Shown here: piece by piece, positions 1 to 6,426 of the stretch | Layout of the letters: each line of letters starts with the position of its first letter | How positions within the stretch are numbered: position 1 is the stretch's first letter | From: UBA10649 sp037130755 | GTDB lineage: Bacteria > Actinomycetota > Actinomycetes > S36-B12 | NCBI GenBank assembly: GCA_037130755.1 | Contig: JBAXSI010000057.1 | Location: 1-16,220 of the forward strand | Direction: 5' to 3' | DNA: 16,220 nt | Notes under the pieces: generated by a model | Databases searched by the model: none | What the model was told of the DNA's origin: nothing | What the model saw: the letters and a program-made list of their open reading frames with translations, nothing else | Made by a program: the position numbers and the translations under genes

Positions 1-18
1 CCTCCGATCGAACTCACG

Positions 19-53
19 CCGATACGGGCTCCTCGCTGTGGGGCCCGTATCGG
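19..53 (+). terminator. Terminator-like hairpin at left edge
   Basis: An 11-bp perfect stem (CCGATACGGGC at 19-29 pairs with GCCCGTATCGG at 43-53) encloses a 13-nt loop and is followed by TCTTTGT. This fits a Rho-independent terminator for a plus-strand gene lying left of the window. The T-run is short and interrupted, so it may be weak, and the upstream gene cannot be seen. Confidence 0.6.
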
Positions 54-113
54 TCTTTGTGTGAGGGACATTTTGTAGGAATCCCACAACGCCAGCAGGG
101 TCCGTCATTCAGG

Positions 114-208
114 GTGCATGCACTAGAGAGTGCTGCATGCACTGCAATCAACGGCGTTCTAGTGCACACGCATCCGGGTTCGGGACCGAGATTCGCATCG
201 CAGTGCAT
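114..208. repeat. Cluster of ATGCACT / AGTGCAT repeats
   Basis: Gene-free stretch, visibly less GC-rich than the coding DNA. TGCATGCACT occurs twice as a direct repeat (115-124 and 134-143, period 19 bp). Positions 114-123 form the perfect palindrome GTGCATGCAC. TGCACTAGA (119-127) is inverted as TCTAGTGCA (158-166), and AGTGCAT recurs at 202-208. The spacing suggests a protein-binding cluster or a folded RNA, but I recognise no known family. Apart from this cluster and the flanking hairpins, positions 1-307 show no convincing coding sequence. Confidence 0.5.
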
Positions 209-277
209 AGCAGTAGTGCTAAGAATCAGACATTACGTCGATATCGGGCACAGGGAAGTGATCCAGAGAACACGAAT

Positions 278-298
278 ACCCGTTGCGTTGCAACGGGT
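278..298 (-). terminator. Hairpin terminator of tRNA-Thr
   Basis: ACCCGTTGC (278-286) pairs with GCAACGGGT (290-298) over a 3-nt loop, giving a 9-bp stem 10 bp beyond the 3' end of the tRNA on the minus strand. The downstream U-tract is poor (TATTCGTGTT on the minus strand), so it may act partly as a 3' processing or stability hairpin. Its position fits termination of a monocistronic tRNA transcript. Confidence 0.6.
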
Positions 299-307
299 TT
301 CGGCCGG

Positions 308-379
308 AGCCGCCTCGGGGACTTGAACCCCGGACCTACGCATTACGAGTGCGTTGCTCTACCACTGAGCTAAGGCGGC
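308..379 (-). tRNA. tRNA-Thr (anticodon CGT)
   Basis: On the minus strand the 72-nt sequence folds as a full cloverleaf. The acceptor stem is GCCGCCT/AGGCGGC with discriminator T. The D-arm reads TTAGCTCAGTGGTAGAGC. The anticodon stem ACGCA/TGCGT encloses the loop CTCGTAA, so the anticodon is CGT, which reads ACG threonine codons. The T-arm carries GGTTCAAGTCCC. The 3' CCA is not encoded (CCG follows the discriminator), as is common in actinobacteria, so it must be added by a nucleotidyltransferase. The gene is transcribed away from add. Confidence 0.96.
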
Positions 380-496
380 GTGCTTCCCACGTGGTTCCTT
401 GCGGCCTTCGTCGGAAGCCTGCCAATGCTACAAGGTCCCGCTGGTGCCCCCGGCACGGCCTCGCGACGGCCCGCGGCCACCCCCGGGAGCCCTCGG

Positions 497-508
497 TACA
501 GTCCGCAG
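497..508 (+). promoter_or_regulatory. Leaderless promoter (-10) of add
   Basis: TACAGT at 497-502 matches the actinobacterial -10 consensus TANNNT and ends exactly 6 nt before the ATG at 509. That spacing places transcription start on or next to the A of the start codon. No Shine-Dalgarno sequence lies at a normal distance from this ATG, which fits a leaderless mRNA. No good -35 is visible. The same hexamer at the same distance precedes furA on the other strand. Confidence 0.5.
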
Positions 509-1540
509 ATGGTCGATCCACGGGACATGTCCGCCTTCGTGGGAGGGCTCCCGAAGGCGGAGTTGCACCTGCACCTGCAGGGTGCCGCGTCGGTCGAGAC
601 GGTCCTCGAGTTGGCCCGGCGCCACCCCCAGGAGGGCGTTCCCACGGGCGAGTCGGAACTGCGTGCCTTCTACGAGTTCACCGACTTCATCCACTTCCTC
701 GAGGTGTACTCCCATGTGAACCAGCTCGTGAAGTCGGCCGATGACGTGCAGGCCCTCGTGGTCGGGCTCGGCCGCGACCTCGCCCCCATGAACGTGCGCT
801 ACGCCGAGGTGACCGTCACGGCGGATAGCCATCTCAAGGCTGGCATCGCCCCGGCAGACCTTCGCGAGGCACTCGAGCTCGGACGTGTCGCCGTGCGCGC
901 AGTGCATGACGTCGAGCTCGCCTACGTCTACGACATCAACGGTGCTGACGGTCTCGAAGGGGCGGAGCGACTGGTGGCCTGGGCCGAACGGCATCTGCCC
1001 GAAGGCAGTGTGGGCTTCGGCCTGGGCGGGCCCGAGCTGGTCGGGTCCCGTCCGCGCTACGCGCCCTACTTCGATCGCGCGCTCGCCCTCGGCCTGCACA
1101 GCGTCCCGCATGCCGGCGAGACCACCGGGCCGCAGACGATCCGCGACAGTCTCGACCACCTCCACGCCGAACGGATCGGCCACGGCATCGCCGCAGCCCA
1201 GGATCCCGAACTGATGGCCGAGCTCGCCGATCGCGGCATCGCTCTCGAGGTATGCCCGACGTCGAACGTGCGAACTCGCGCGGTGGCCAGTCTCGACGAG
1301 CACCCGTTCAACGTCCTTCGCAAGGCCGGCGTTCGCCTCACCCTCAACACCGACGACCCCGGCATGTTCGACACCGACATCAACCGGGAGTACGTCATTG
1401 CCCACGATGTGTTCGGCCTCGATGCCGCCGAACTCACCGAGTTGGCACGTGAGTCCGTGCGCGCGTCCTTCGCCGAGGCAGACGTGAAGCAGCGCGTGCT
1501 CGCCGAGATCGACGCCTACGCGTCGACCCACGCGACCTAG
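509..1540 (+). CDS. add: Adenosine deaminase family protein (Zn-dependent)
   Basis: A 343-aa amidohydrolase-fold deaminase, probably cytosolic, expected to hydrolyse adenosine or deoxyadenosine to inosine plus ammonia in purine salvage. All metal and catalytic motifs are present: HLH at residues 20-22 (zinc ligands), HAGE at 201-204 (zinc His and catalytic Glu), ERIGHG with His225, CPTSN at 250-254, and NTDDP with Asp282/Asp283. The motif after the first histidines reads HLHLQGA, where classical adenosine deaminases have HxHLDGA; this variation occurs in the actinobacterial branch. Some members of that branch deaminate 6-aminodeoxyfutalosine in menaquinone synthesis, so the substrate is not certain. 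The ATG at 509 is chosen because a TACAGT -10 lies 6 nt upstream and upstream codons run into the tRNA; ATG 527 is an alternative. The stop codon overlaps that of the convergent DUF1345 gene. Confidence 0.9.
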   Translation: MVDPRDMSAFVGGLPKAELHLHLQGAASVETVLELARRHPQEGVPTGESELRAFYEFTDFIHFLEVYSHVNQLVKSADDVQALVVGLGRDLAPMNVRYAEVTVTADSHLKAGIAPADLREALELGRVAVRAVHDVELAYVYDINGADGLEGAERLVAWAERHLPEGSVGFGLGGPELVGSRPRYAPYFDRALALGLHSVPHAGETTGPQTIRDSLDHLHAERIGHGIAAAQDPELMAELADRGIALEVCPTSNVRTRAVASLDEHPFNVLRKAGVRLTLNTDDPGMFDTDINREYVIAHDVFGLDAAELTELARESVRASFAEADVKQRVLAEIDAYASTHAT

Positions 1541-2166
1541 GGCTTCAGGCCCGCGATCAGGTTGATGGTCACAGCCACGATCGTGGTGGCGAACAGGAAC
1601 GACAGCAGCGCGTGCGCCAGCACGGTCCGTCGTACGAGGTTCGACTGCGTGTTGGTGTCGGCGACCTGGAAGGCCATGCCCACGCCGAACGCGATGTAGG
1701 CGAAGTCGGAGTAGGACGGCGGCTCCTTGCCGTTGAAGTCGAATCCGCCAGCGGGGTCGGTGTAGTACAGACGGGCGTACTTCAACGTGTAGACGGTGTG
1801 GACCACGCACCACGCGAGCACGACCGCCAGCACGCCGAGGACGGCGCGCCACTCGTCCGGCAGCCCGCCGACGAAGGTCTCACGGAAGAGCACGCCGATC
1901 ACCGTGACCAGGCTCAGCACCGCGGCGGTGAGAACCACGAGGTCCGTCGTCGTCCGAGTAGGCGCCTCGGGGCCGACCTGCGCTTGAGTCGCCTCTGCGT
2001 CGAGCGGCCAGATGTGCCGCCAGGTGAGCACGAGGAAGGTGATCGCCGCCGCGTCCCAGGCCAACGTCGGGGCAAGGCCGTGAGGAAAGACGAAGAAGAG
2101 GAAGGCGGCGCCGACGAGGCCGACGATGGCCGCGACGATCACGTGGCGTCGGAACACACTGCCCAT
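1537..2166 (-). CDS. DUF1345 integral membrane protein
   Basis: A 209-aa membrane protein. Hydrophobic segments lie at about residues 8-28, 32-49, 74-94, 106-126 and 179-206. Between the fourth and fifth runs a conserved stretch reads VHTVYTLKYARLYY, then GGFDFNGKEPPSYSDFAYIAFGVG, then QVADT, followed by RR and the HALLSFLF motif near the C terminus. This pattern is typical of DUF1345, whose biochemical function is unknown to me. The start ATG at 2166 has a modest AAGGCAGG upstream. The gene has its own intergenic space after the MFS terminator, so it is probably transcribed separately. It is convergent with add and the stop codons interlock in CTAG (1537-1540). Confidence 0.82.
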   Translation of the reverse strand: MGSVFRRHVIVAAIVGLVGAAFLFFVFPHGLAPTLAWDAAAITFLVLTWRHIWPLDAEATQAQVGPEAPTRTTTDLVVLTAAVLSLVTVIGVLFRETFVGGLPDEWRAVLGVLAVVLAWCVVHTVYTLKYARLYYTDPAGGFDFNGKEPPSYSDFAYIAFGVGMAFQVADTNTQSNLVRRTVLAHALLSFLFATTIVAVTINLIAGLKP

Positions 2167-2216
2167 GCCGGCCTGCCTTCGAAGCGAAGCACTGCTGTGA
2201 CACCAACGATAACGAC

Positions 2217-2264
2217 GAAAACGCTCCGGACCCCTGACCGAGGGGGCGGCAGGGGTCCGGAGCG
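2217..2264 (-). terminator. Strong intrinsic terminator of the MFS gene
   Basis: A perfect 15-bp GC-rich stem (CGCTCCGGACCCCTG at 2222-2236 with its complement at 2250-2264) and a 13-nt loop are followed on the minus strand by TTTTCG. It begins 12 bp past the MFS stop codon and should isolate the downstream DUF1345 gene from MFS transcription. Confidence 0.88.
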
Positions 2265-2275
2265 GTGCTGGATGA

Positions 2276-3790
2276 CTAGAGCGCAGCGGGAACAGCGTCT
2301 CGCGCCGCCATGTCCTTCTTCGTCATGTTCACGAGGGTGACCCACGTCAGGGCGGCGACGATCATGATGCCCACACTCCACATGAACGCGGTCGTGAAGC
2401 CGTGAACCAACGCGTCGGGAGTCGGTCCCTGGAGGGAGTTGTCCAGGATGAACGCCGTCGTCGCCGACGCCGCGATCGTGTTGAGGAACGCGATGCCGAT
2501 CGAGCCGCCGATCTGCTGTGCGGTGTTGAGCACAGCCGAGGCGACACCCGCGTCGTGGTTGCCGACACCGAACAGCGCCGTCGCCGACAGTGGCACGAAG
2601 ATCAGGCCCATGCCCAGGCTCATCAAGATGATCGAGGGCAGGATGTTCGGAGCGTACGTCGAGTCTGCGCCCAGACGCAGGTACAGCGCCATGCCCGCCG
2701 TGGCGAGCAGGAAGCCGGTGAACGTCACCCAGCGCGGGCCGAAGCGAGGCAGCAGCTGGCTGGCGATGCCCGCGGAGATGATGACGCCCGCGGAGAACGG
2801 CAGGAACAGCAGGCCTGACGTGAGCGGCGAGTAGCCGAGCACGGCCTGGAAGAAGTACGAGATGAACAAGAACATCGAGAACATGCCGATTCCGACGAAG
2901 AACGACGCCAGGTAGGCGCCACCGCGGTTGCGGTTCAGCACGATGCGCAGCGGCAGCAGCGGGTGGCTCGACCGGTACTCGATGAACAAGAAGACGAAGA
3001 GGAGCAGTACGGAGATCCCCAGGAACATGGCCGTTGACTGGCTCCCCCAGCCGTCGGTCTCGGCCTTGGTGATGCCGAACACGAGGCAGAACAGCCCGGT
3101 GGTCGAGGCGATCGCACCAGGGATGTCGTACTTGGTGTTGCCTTCGGCGCGTGAGTCACGCACGTACGGAATCGCGAGGGCGACGGCGATCAGGGCGATC
3201 GGCACGTTGACCAGGAGCGTCCAATGCCACGACGCGTACTGCGTGAGCAGCCCGCCGAGCACCAGTCCGATGGCCGCGCCGCCGCCGGAGATCGCGCCGT
3301 AGACGCCGAACGCCTTCGCGCGCTCCTTGGACTCGGTGAACGTGACCGTGATGAGCGAGAGCGCCGCGGGGGCGAGCAGCGCAGCGAAGAGCCCCTGCAG
3401 TCCGCGAGCAGCGAAGAGTGTCGCCTGCGACTGCGAGAGGCCACCCAGCGCGGATGCGAACGCGAAGCCGAGCAGGCCGACGATGAAGACCTTCTTGCGG
3501 CCCTGGTAGTCGGCGATGCGACCACCGAGAAGCAGCAGGCTGCCGAAGGTCAGCGTGTAGGCCGTGACGATCCACTGACGATCGGCGTCGGAGATCCCGA
3601 GATCGGCCTGCATCGACGGCAGCGCGATGTTCACGATGGACGCGTCCAAGACGACCATCAACTGCGCGATCGCGATGACCATCAGGGCCTTCCAGCGACG
3701 CGGGTCCGGCTCGCTGATGCCGTGGGCGATCGACTCAGCCTCAAGGGCGACGTCGACGTCGGGGTTCTCGGTGGGGTCCAACGTGGCCAT
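2276..3790 (-). CDS. MFS drug/metabolite exporter, DHA2 (EmrB/QacA) type
   Basis: A 504-aa proton-driven exporter of the major facilitator superfamily, inner membrane, with hydrophobicity consistent with 14 TM helices. After a roughly 30-residue charged cytosolic N terminus, TM1 carries the DHA2 signature LDASIVNIALPSM (48-60). The loop between TM2 and TM3 carries motif A, GGRIADYQGRKK (89-100). ARGLQGLFAALLAPAAL and the glycine-rich GAISGGGAAIGLVLGG correspond to the TM4/TM5 motifs (motif C). The ATG at 3790 is set by AAGGGAG (3797-3803) at 6-nt spacing. The substrate cannot be read from sequence; relatives export antibiotics, dyes or siderophores. An IdeR/DtxR-like palindrome in its promoter raises the possibility of iron control and siderophore export, but no siderophore gene is in view. 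A strong terminator follows, so it is monocistronic. Confidence 0.9.
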   Translation of the reverse strand: MATLDPTENPDVDVALEAESIAHGISEPDPRRWKALMVIAIAQLMVVLDASIVNIALPSMQADLGISDADRQWIVTAYTLTFGSLLLLGGRIADYQGRKKVFIVGLLGFAFASALGGLSQSQATLFAARGLQGLFAALLAPAALSLITVTFTESKERAKAFGVYGAISGGGAAIGLVLGGLLTQYASWHWTLLVNVPIALIAVALAIPYVRDSRAEGNTKYDIPGAIASTTGLFCLVFGITKAETDGWGSQSTAMFLGISVLLLFVFLFIEYRSSHPLLPLRIVLNRNRGGAYLASFFVGIGMFSMFLFISYFFQAVLGYSPLTSGLLFLPFSAGVIISAGIASQLLPRFGPRWVTFTGFLLATAGMALYLRLGADSTYAPNILPSIILMSLGMGLIFVPLSATALFGVGNHDAGVASAVLNTAQQIGGSIGIAFLNTIAASATTAFILDNSLQGPTPDALVHGFTTAFMWSVGIMIVAALTWVTLVNMTKKDMAARDAVPAAL

Positions 3791-3815
3791 GCCGTGCTCC
3801 CTTATGGGGTGATTT

Positions 3816-3839
3816 GTCTGAATAGCGTAGTTCTCAGAC
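3816..3839 (-). promoter_or_regulatory. Dyad across the MFS promoter -10
   Basis: GTCTGA (3816-3821) and TCAGAC (3834-3839) form a 6-12-6 dyad. On the minus strand its centre contains TACGCT, a plausible -10 (TANNNT), preceded at 17 bp by TTTACC as a possible -35. A repressor bound here would block transcription of the exporter gene. TetR-type regulators often use such sites, but no regulator gene is adjacent. Confidence 0.35.
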
Positions 3840-3842
3840 GGA

Positions 3843-3858
3843 GTTAGGTAAACCTAAC
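3843..3858 (-). promoter_or_regulatory. IdeR/DtxR-like iron box
   Basis: Positions 3843-3858 read GTTAGGTAAACCTAAC, a perfect 7-2-7 palindrome. Read on the plus strand from 3844, the sequence matches the 19-bp iron-box consensus TTAGGTTAGCCTAACCTAA at 14 positions, with A in place of T at position 7, which is tolerated (W). It lies about 53 bp upstream of the MFS start codon and overlaps the candidate -35 or an alternative -10 (TAGGTT), where a Fe(II)-loaded repressor would block transcription. The identity of the binding protein is inferred from the consensus as I remember it. Confidence 0.5.
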
Positions 3859-3870
3859 GGAGCAGTAGTT

Positions 3871-3908
3871 GAACGTGCAAACACGTTCGGCCCAGGTTCG
3901 CTCTGGGC
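3871..3908 (-). terminator. Tandem hairpins after the hydrolase gene
   Basis: Two perfect inverted repeats follow the hydrolase stop. GCCCAG/CTGGGC (3890-3895 with 3903-3908) has a 7-nt loop, and GAACGTG/CACGTTC (3871-3877 with 3882-3888) has a 4-nt spacer. On the minus strand they come in this order 12 bp past the stop, so they may terminate the hydrolase transcript, but no U-tract follows. The second palindrome could instead be an operator for the MFS promoter. Confidence 0.4.
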
Positions 3909-3919
3909 GGACACCCCGC

Positions 3920-5503
3920 TCAGGAGCAGACGGTCCCGTCGGCGGGCAACGTCCCGGCCAGCAGGTAGGCATCCACCGCACGGGAGATGCAGTTGCCGTT
4001 CGCGTGGTACGCGGTGTGCCCCCAGCCGTCGTTGGTCAGCAGGTGCCCGTTATCGAGAGTGGACGCCAGGTCGACGCCCCACTGGTACGGCGTGGCCGGG
4101 TCGTGGCTGCTCGAGACCACGAGGATCGGGTTGCTGCCCTTGGCCTTCGTCTCGCTGATCGGGTCACCGACCACCGGCCAGTCCTGGCACGGCAGCAGGC
4201 CCCAGGCCAGGGAGGGCCCGAAGGTCGGCGCTGTCGCCGCCCACTCCTTGGCGTACTTCTTCACGTCGTTGACCGTGCCGGTGAACGGACGGTCCAGGCA
4301 CGTCACGCCATAGAACGCGTCGGTGCTGTTGGAGATGTAGTGCCCCTCCGGACCTCGGTCGATCCGAGCGTCGAGCAACGCCAGCATCGGCCCGGCGTCC
4401 TTGTCATTCATCGCTGATGCAAGCGCGCCGCGCAGTGCGGGGTAGTCGTTGGCCGGGAAGTACAGGTACGACAGCACCGCATACGTGGCAAGCGGCTCGT
4501 TGAACTCCCGGCTTCCTGACACCAGCGGGACGGAGTCCAGACTCGCGAGCCACTGTTGGACCTGCTTGATGGCCTCGTCCGGAGTTCCGGACAGGGGACA
4601 GTCGCTGCTGCCCAGGCAGTCCTCGACGAAGTGCCGCAACGCAACCTCGAACTCGTCGGCCTGGCCCTTCGTGATCTGCACGAGGTCGAGGTTCGCCGGC
4701 AGCACTCCATCGAGCACCATGCGCCCGACCCGATCGGGGAAGAGCTCCGCGTACGTCGCGCCCAGCATCGTCCCGTACGACTTGCCGAGGTAGTTGAAGG
4801 TGTCGTCGTTGACGACGGCGCGGGCGATGTCGAGGTCGCGTGCCGCATCCGCCGTGCCCATGTGCTGGTAGAGCAGGCCGCCCTTCTTCTCGCAGCCATG
4901 CTCGACCACCGCGGACGCGTCGATGGTCGCCTGTTCCTCCTGGGGAGAGTCCGGCGTGCCGTCGACGGCGAGGATCTCGTCGGTCTGGTCGTCTGTCAGG
5001 CAGCGCACCGGATCACTCAGGCCGACCCCGCGCGGGTCGACGCCGACGACGTCGTAGTGCTTGCGGACGTCCTCGCTGACGATCTGCTTCGCCGCTCGCG
5101 CGTAGTCCACGGCGCTTCCGCCCGGGCCGCCCGGATCGACGAAGAGCGTCCCGATCGAGTCGCCCGTCGACTTCACCCTCGCAGCGGCGAGCTTCACGGT
5201 CGCCCCGTCCGGCTGGGAGTAGTCCAGCGGCACCGTGATGGTGGTGCAGTCGGCGGCGCCGCAGTTGTGCCACGTGACGTCCTGGTCGTAGAAGGCGGTC
5301 AGGTCGGGTGCCGGCTCTGTGGAGGGATCGGGCTGGCGGGTCACCGACTCCAAGGGCGAGGCGGACGGCAGCGGCGGGAGGCTGACCGTGGGCGCGATCG
5401 AGGGGCGGGTCGGTGGGACGACGTCGCTGGCCGATCCGCTGCTGCACGCCGCCAGCACGAGAAGGGACCCCAGGGCGACACTGATCTGACGGCCGGCCCT
5501 CAT
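3920..5503 (-). CDS. Secreted lipoprotein alpha/beta hydrolase, tripeptidyl-aminopeptidase type (S33)
   Basis: A 527-aa extracytoplasmic serine hydrolase. The N terminus is a lipoprotein signal peptide ending in the lipobox LAAC, with lipidated Cys20, followed by a Pro/Ser-rich linker to about residue 65. The alpha/beta-hydrolase core shows VDPGGPGGS (122-130, oxyanion region), DVVGVDPRGVGLSDP, and the nucleophile elbow GKSYGT with Ser242. The acid Asp468 lies in SSSHDPATP and His496 in GWGHTAYH. The C-terminal part matches the TAP-like domain of tripeptidyl aminopeptidases, which release N-terminal tripeptides; the true substrate is unknown. Start ATG 5503 is chosen because it gives the complete signal peptide; no Shine-Dalgarno is visible, and TACGGT ends 7 nt upstream, suggesting a leaderless transcript. 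It diverges from the gene at 5522 with only 18 bp between start codons. Confidence 0.88.
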   Translation of the reverse strand: MRAGRQISVALGSLLVLAACSSGSASDVVPPTRPSIAPTVSLPPLPSASPLESVTRQPDPSTEPAPDLTAFYDQDVTWHNCGAADCTTITVPLDYSQPDGATVKLAAARVKSTGDSIGTLFVDPGGPGGSAVDYARAAKQIVSEDVRKHYDVVGVDPRGVGLSDPVRCLTDDQTDEILAVDGTPDSPQEEQATIDASAVVEHGCEKKGGLLYQHMGTADAARDLDIARAVVNDDTFNYLGKSYGTMLGATYAELFPDRVGRMVLDGVLPANLDLVQITKGQADEFEVALRHFVEDCLGSSDCPLSGTPDEAIKQVQQWLASLDSVPLVSGSREFNEPLATYAVLSYLYFPANDYPALRGALASAMNDKDAGPMLALLDARIDRGPEGHYISNSTDAFYGVTCLDRPFTGTVNDVKKYAKEWAATAPTFGPSLAWGLLPCQDWPVVGDPISETKAKGSNPILVVSSSHDPATPYQWGVDLASTLDNGHLLTNDGWGHTAYHANGNCISRAVDAYLLAGTLPADGTVCS

Positions 5504-5521
5504 GAGCCGTACCGTATATCG
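5504..5521. promoter_or_regulatory. 18-bp bidirectional, leaderless start region
   Basis: Only 18 bp separate two divergent start codons. Plus strand: TACCGT at 5510-5515 (TANNNT) ends 6 nt before GTG 5522, with CTGACG at 5486-5491 as a possible -35 (18-bp spacer). Minus strand: TACGGT, complementary to 5511-5516, ends 7 nt before ATG 5503; no -35 is apparent. The two -10 elements overlap by five bases within the near-symmetric TACCGTA, so transcription each way should be mutually exclusive at any moment. Neither gene has a Shine-Dalgarno sequence in this space. Confidence 0.5.
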
Positions 5522-6367
5522 GTGAGCAAGTCGCGCCCCGACCCCGCCGAGCTGGCCGCCCGCATCGAGCGGGCCATGGCCAAGGGCCTCGACATGGTCG
5601 ACGCATTCCGGTCGGTCACCGGCAGCGGGTCGCGCGGCGCCAATCGCGCGCTCGAACTGGAGCACCGCAAGGCGCTCGCCGCTAACCGGACGGCCGTGCG
5701 CAAGCACACGTCACGGGTGCAGAGCCTGAAGTCGGAGATGACCGGAGGAGCCGCGGTCGCCGGGGTCGGCGGCGCGGCAGGGCTCATGGATGTTGTGACG
5801 TCCGCGACGGGCGGGTCGTTCCCCGGGCCAGCGTGGATGTGGCTCGGGAGCGCTGCTGTCGGGCTGTTCGTGTCCGTGCGCGCCCGCAGCAAGCTCCGGC
5901 ACGTGGGTCCGCCGCCGATCATCATCGATCCCGTTGCCGCGCCCCCGGTGCTGCCGCGCGGCGCGGTCGGTGCTGCGGAAGTCGCCCGCTTCTCCTCCGT
6001 GCGCGTCCAGATCGTCAACATGACCCCGCAACTCGATCGCCTGTATCCGGGATCCGGCCAGGAACTGCGGCGCGCCGATCTGGAGGCCGCGGGGCCGCTG
6101 ACCGCACTCTGCGAGCGACTGCTGGTTCTCGACCAGATGCAGCGCGAGCTGCCCGGCACCTCTGCCGCGACGTCGGCTGCGAAGTCCGCCGAGCAGGTGC
6201 GCAGCAGACTCGCCCAGGGCTGCGAGAAGTACGACGAGCTCCTTGCTGCGGCTGCACGCCTGCTCGCTGCTCCGGACTACGCGCGGAGCACCGAAGCGAT
6301 CCTTGGCCCGGCCGTCGATGCCATGCTCGCCTACGCGCACGGACTGCAGAAGGCCGCCGAACTGTAA
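5522..6367 (+). CDS. Membrane-anchored protein of unknown function, possibly PspM-like
   Basis: A 281-aa protein from GTG 5522. A basic, alanine-rich N-terminal part (1-74), with a run of charged residues near 45-70 that could be helical, is followed by two hydrophobic segments (about 75-96 and 104-119) that could form a membrane hairpin. Next come a proline-rich linker (VGPPPIIIDPVAAPPVLP, 128-145) and a helical, alanine-rich C-terminal domain containing ALCERLLVLDQM and EKYDELLAAAARLLAA. This order resembles, from memory, the actinobacterial phage-shock envelope-stress protein PspM, but no short motif proves it and pspA is not nearby. GTG 5522 is preferred because TACCGT lies 6 nt upstream; ATG 5576 is a fallback. 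Convergent with katG across a shared terminator. Confidence 0.72.
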   Translation: MSKSRPDPAELAARIERAMAKGLDMVDAFRSVTGSGSRGANRALELEHRKALAANRTAVRKHTSRVQSLKSEMTGGAAVAGVGGAAGLMDVVTSATGGSFPGPAWMWLGSAAVGLFVSVRARSKLRHVGPPPIIIDPVAAPPVLPRGAVGAAEVARFSSVRVQIVNMTPQLDRLYPGSGQELRRADLEAAGPLTALCERLLVLDQMQRELPGTSAATSAAKSAEQVRSRLAQGCEKYDELLAAAARLLAAPDYARSTEAILGPAVDAMLAYAHGLQKAAEL

Positions 6368-6371
6368 GGCA

Positions 6372-6417
6372 CAAGGCACCGTGCGAGCCGACGAACCTCG
6401 ACCCGCACGGTGCCTTG
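6372..6417. terminator. Bidirectional terminator between the 5522 gene and katG
   Basis: A perfect 14-bp stem (CAAGGCACCGTGCG at 6372-6385 with its complement at 6404-6417) and an 18-nt loop fill most of the 59-bp gap between two convergent stop codons. Each flank has only a short T-run (CTTGTTGG plus, CTTGTGCC minus), so it probably serves both genes with moderate strength. Confidence 0.78.
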
Positions 6418-6426
6418 TTGGCCGCA

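Noticed and set aside
1..307. Integration site of a mobile element at tRNA-Thr
   Set aside because: No copy of the tRNA 3' end, no integrase and no element genes are visible; only the position beside a tRNA suggests it.
57..373. Short plus-strand open frames before and through the tRNA
   Set aside because: They overlap the tRNA or the repeat cluster, lack ribosome-binding sites and show no protein-like composition.
428..1852. 474-codon open frame on the minus strand opposite add
   Set aside because: It lies antisense to a gene with all adenosine deaminase motifs, runs into the DUF1345 gene in another frame, and its product is a His/Arg/Gly-rich sequence typical of GC-rich antisense frames.
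4556..5521. Long upstream extension of the 5522 plus-strand frame
   Set aside because: It is antisense to the hydrolase lipoprotein and encodes Arg/Val/Asp-rich low-complexity sequence; the character of the protein changes exactly at GTG 5522, where a -10 lies 6 nt upstream.
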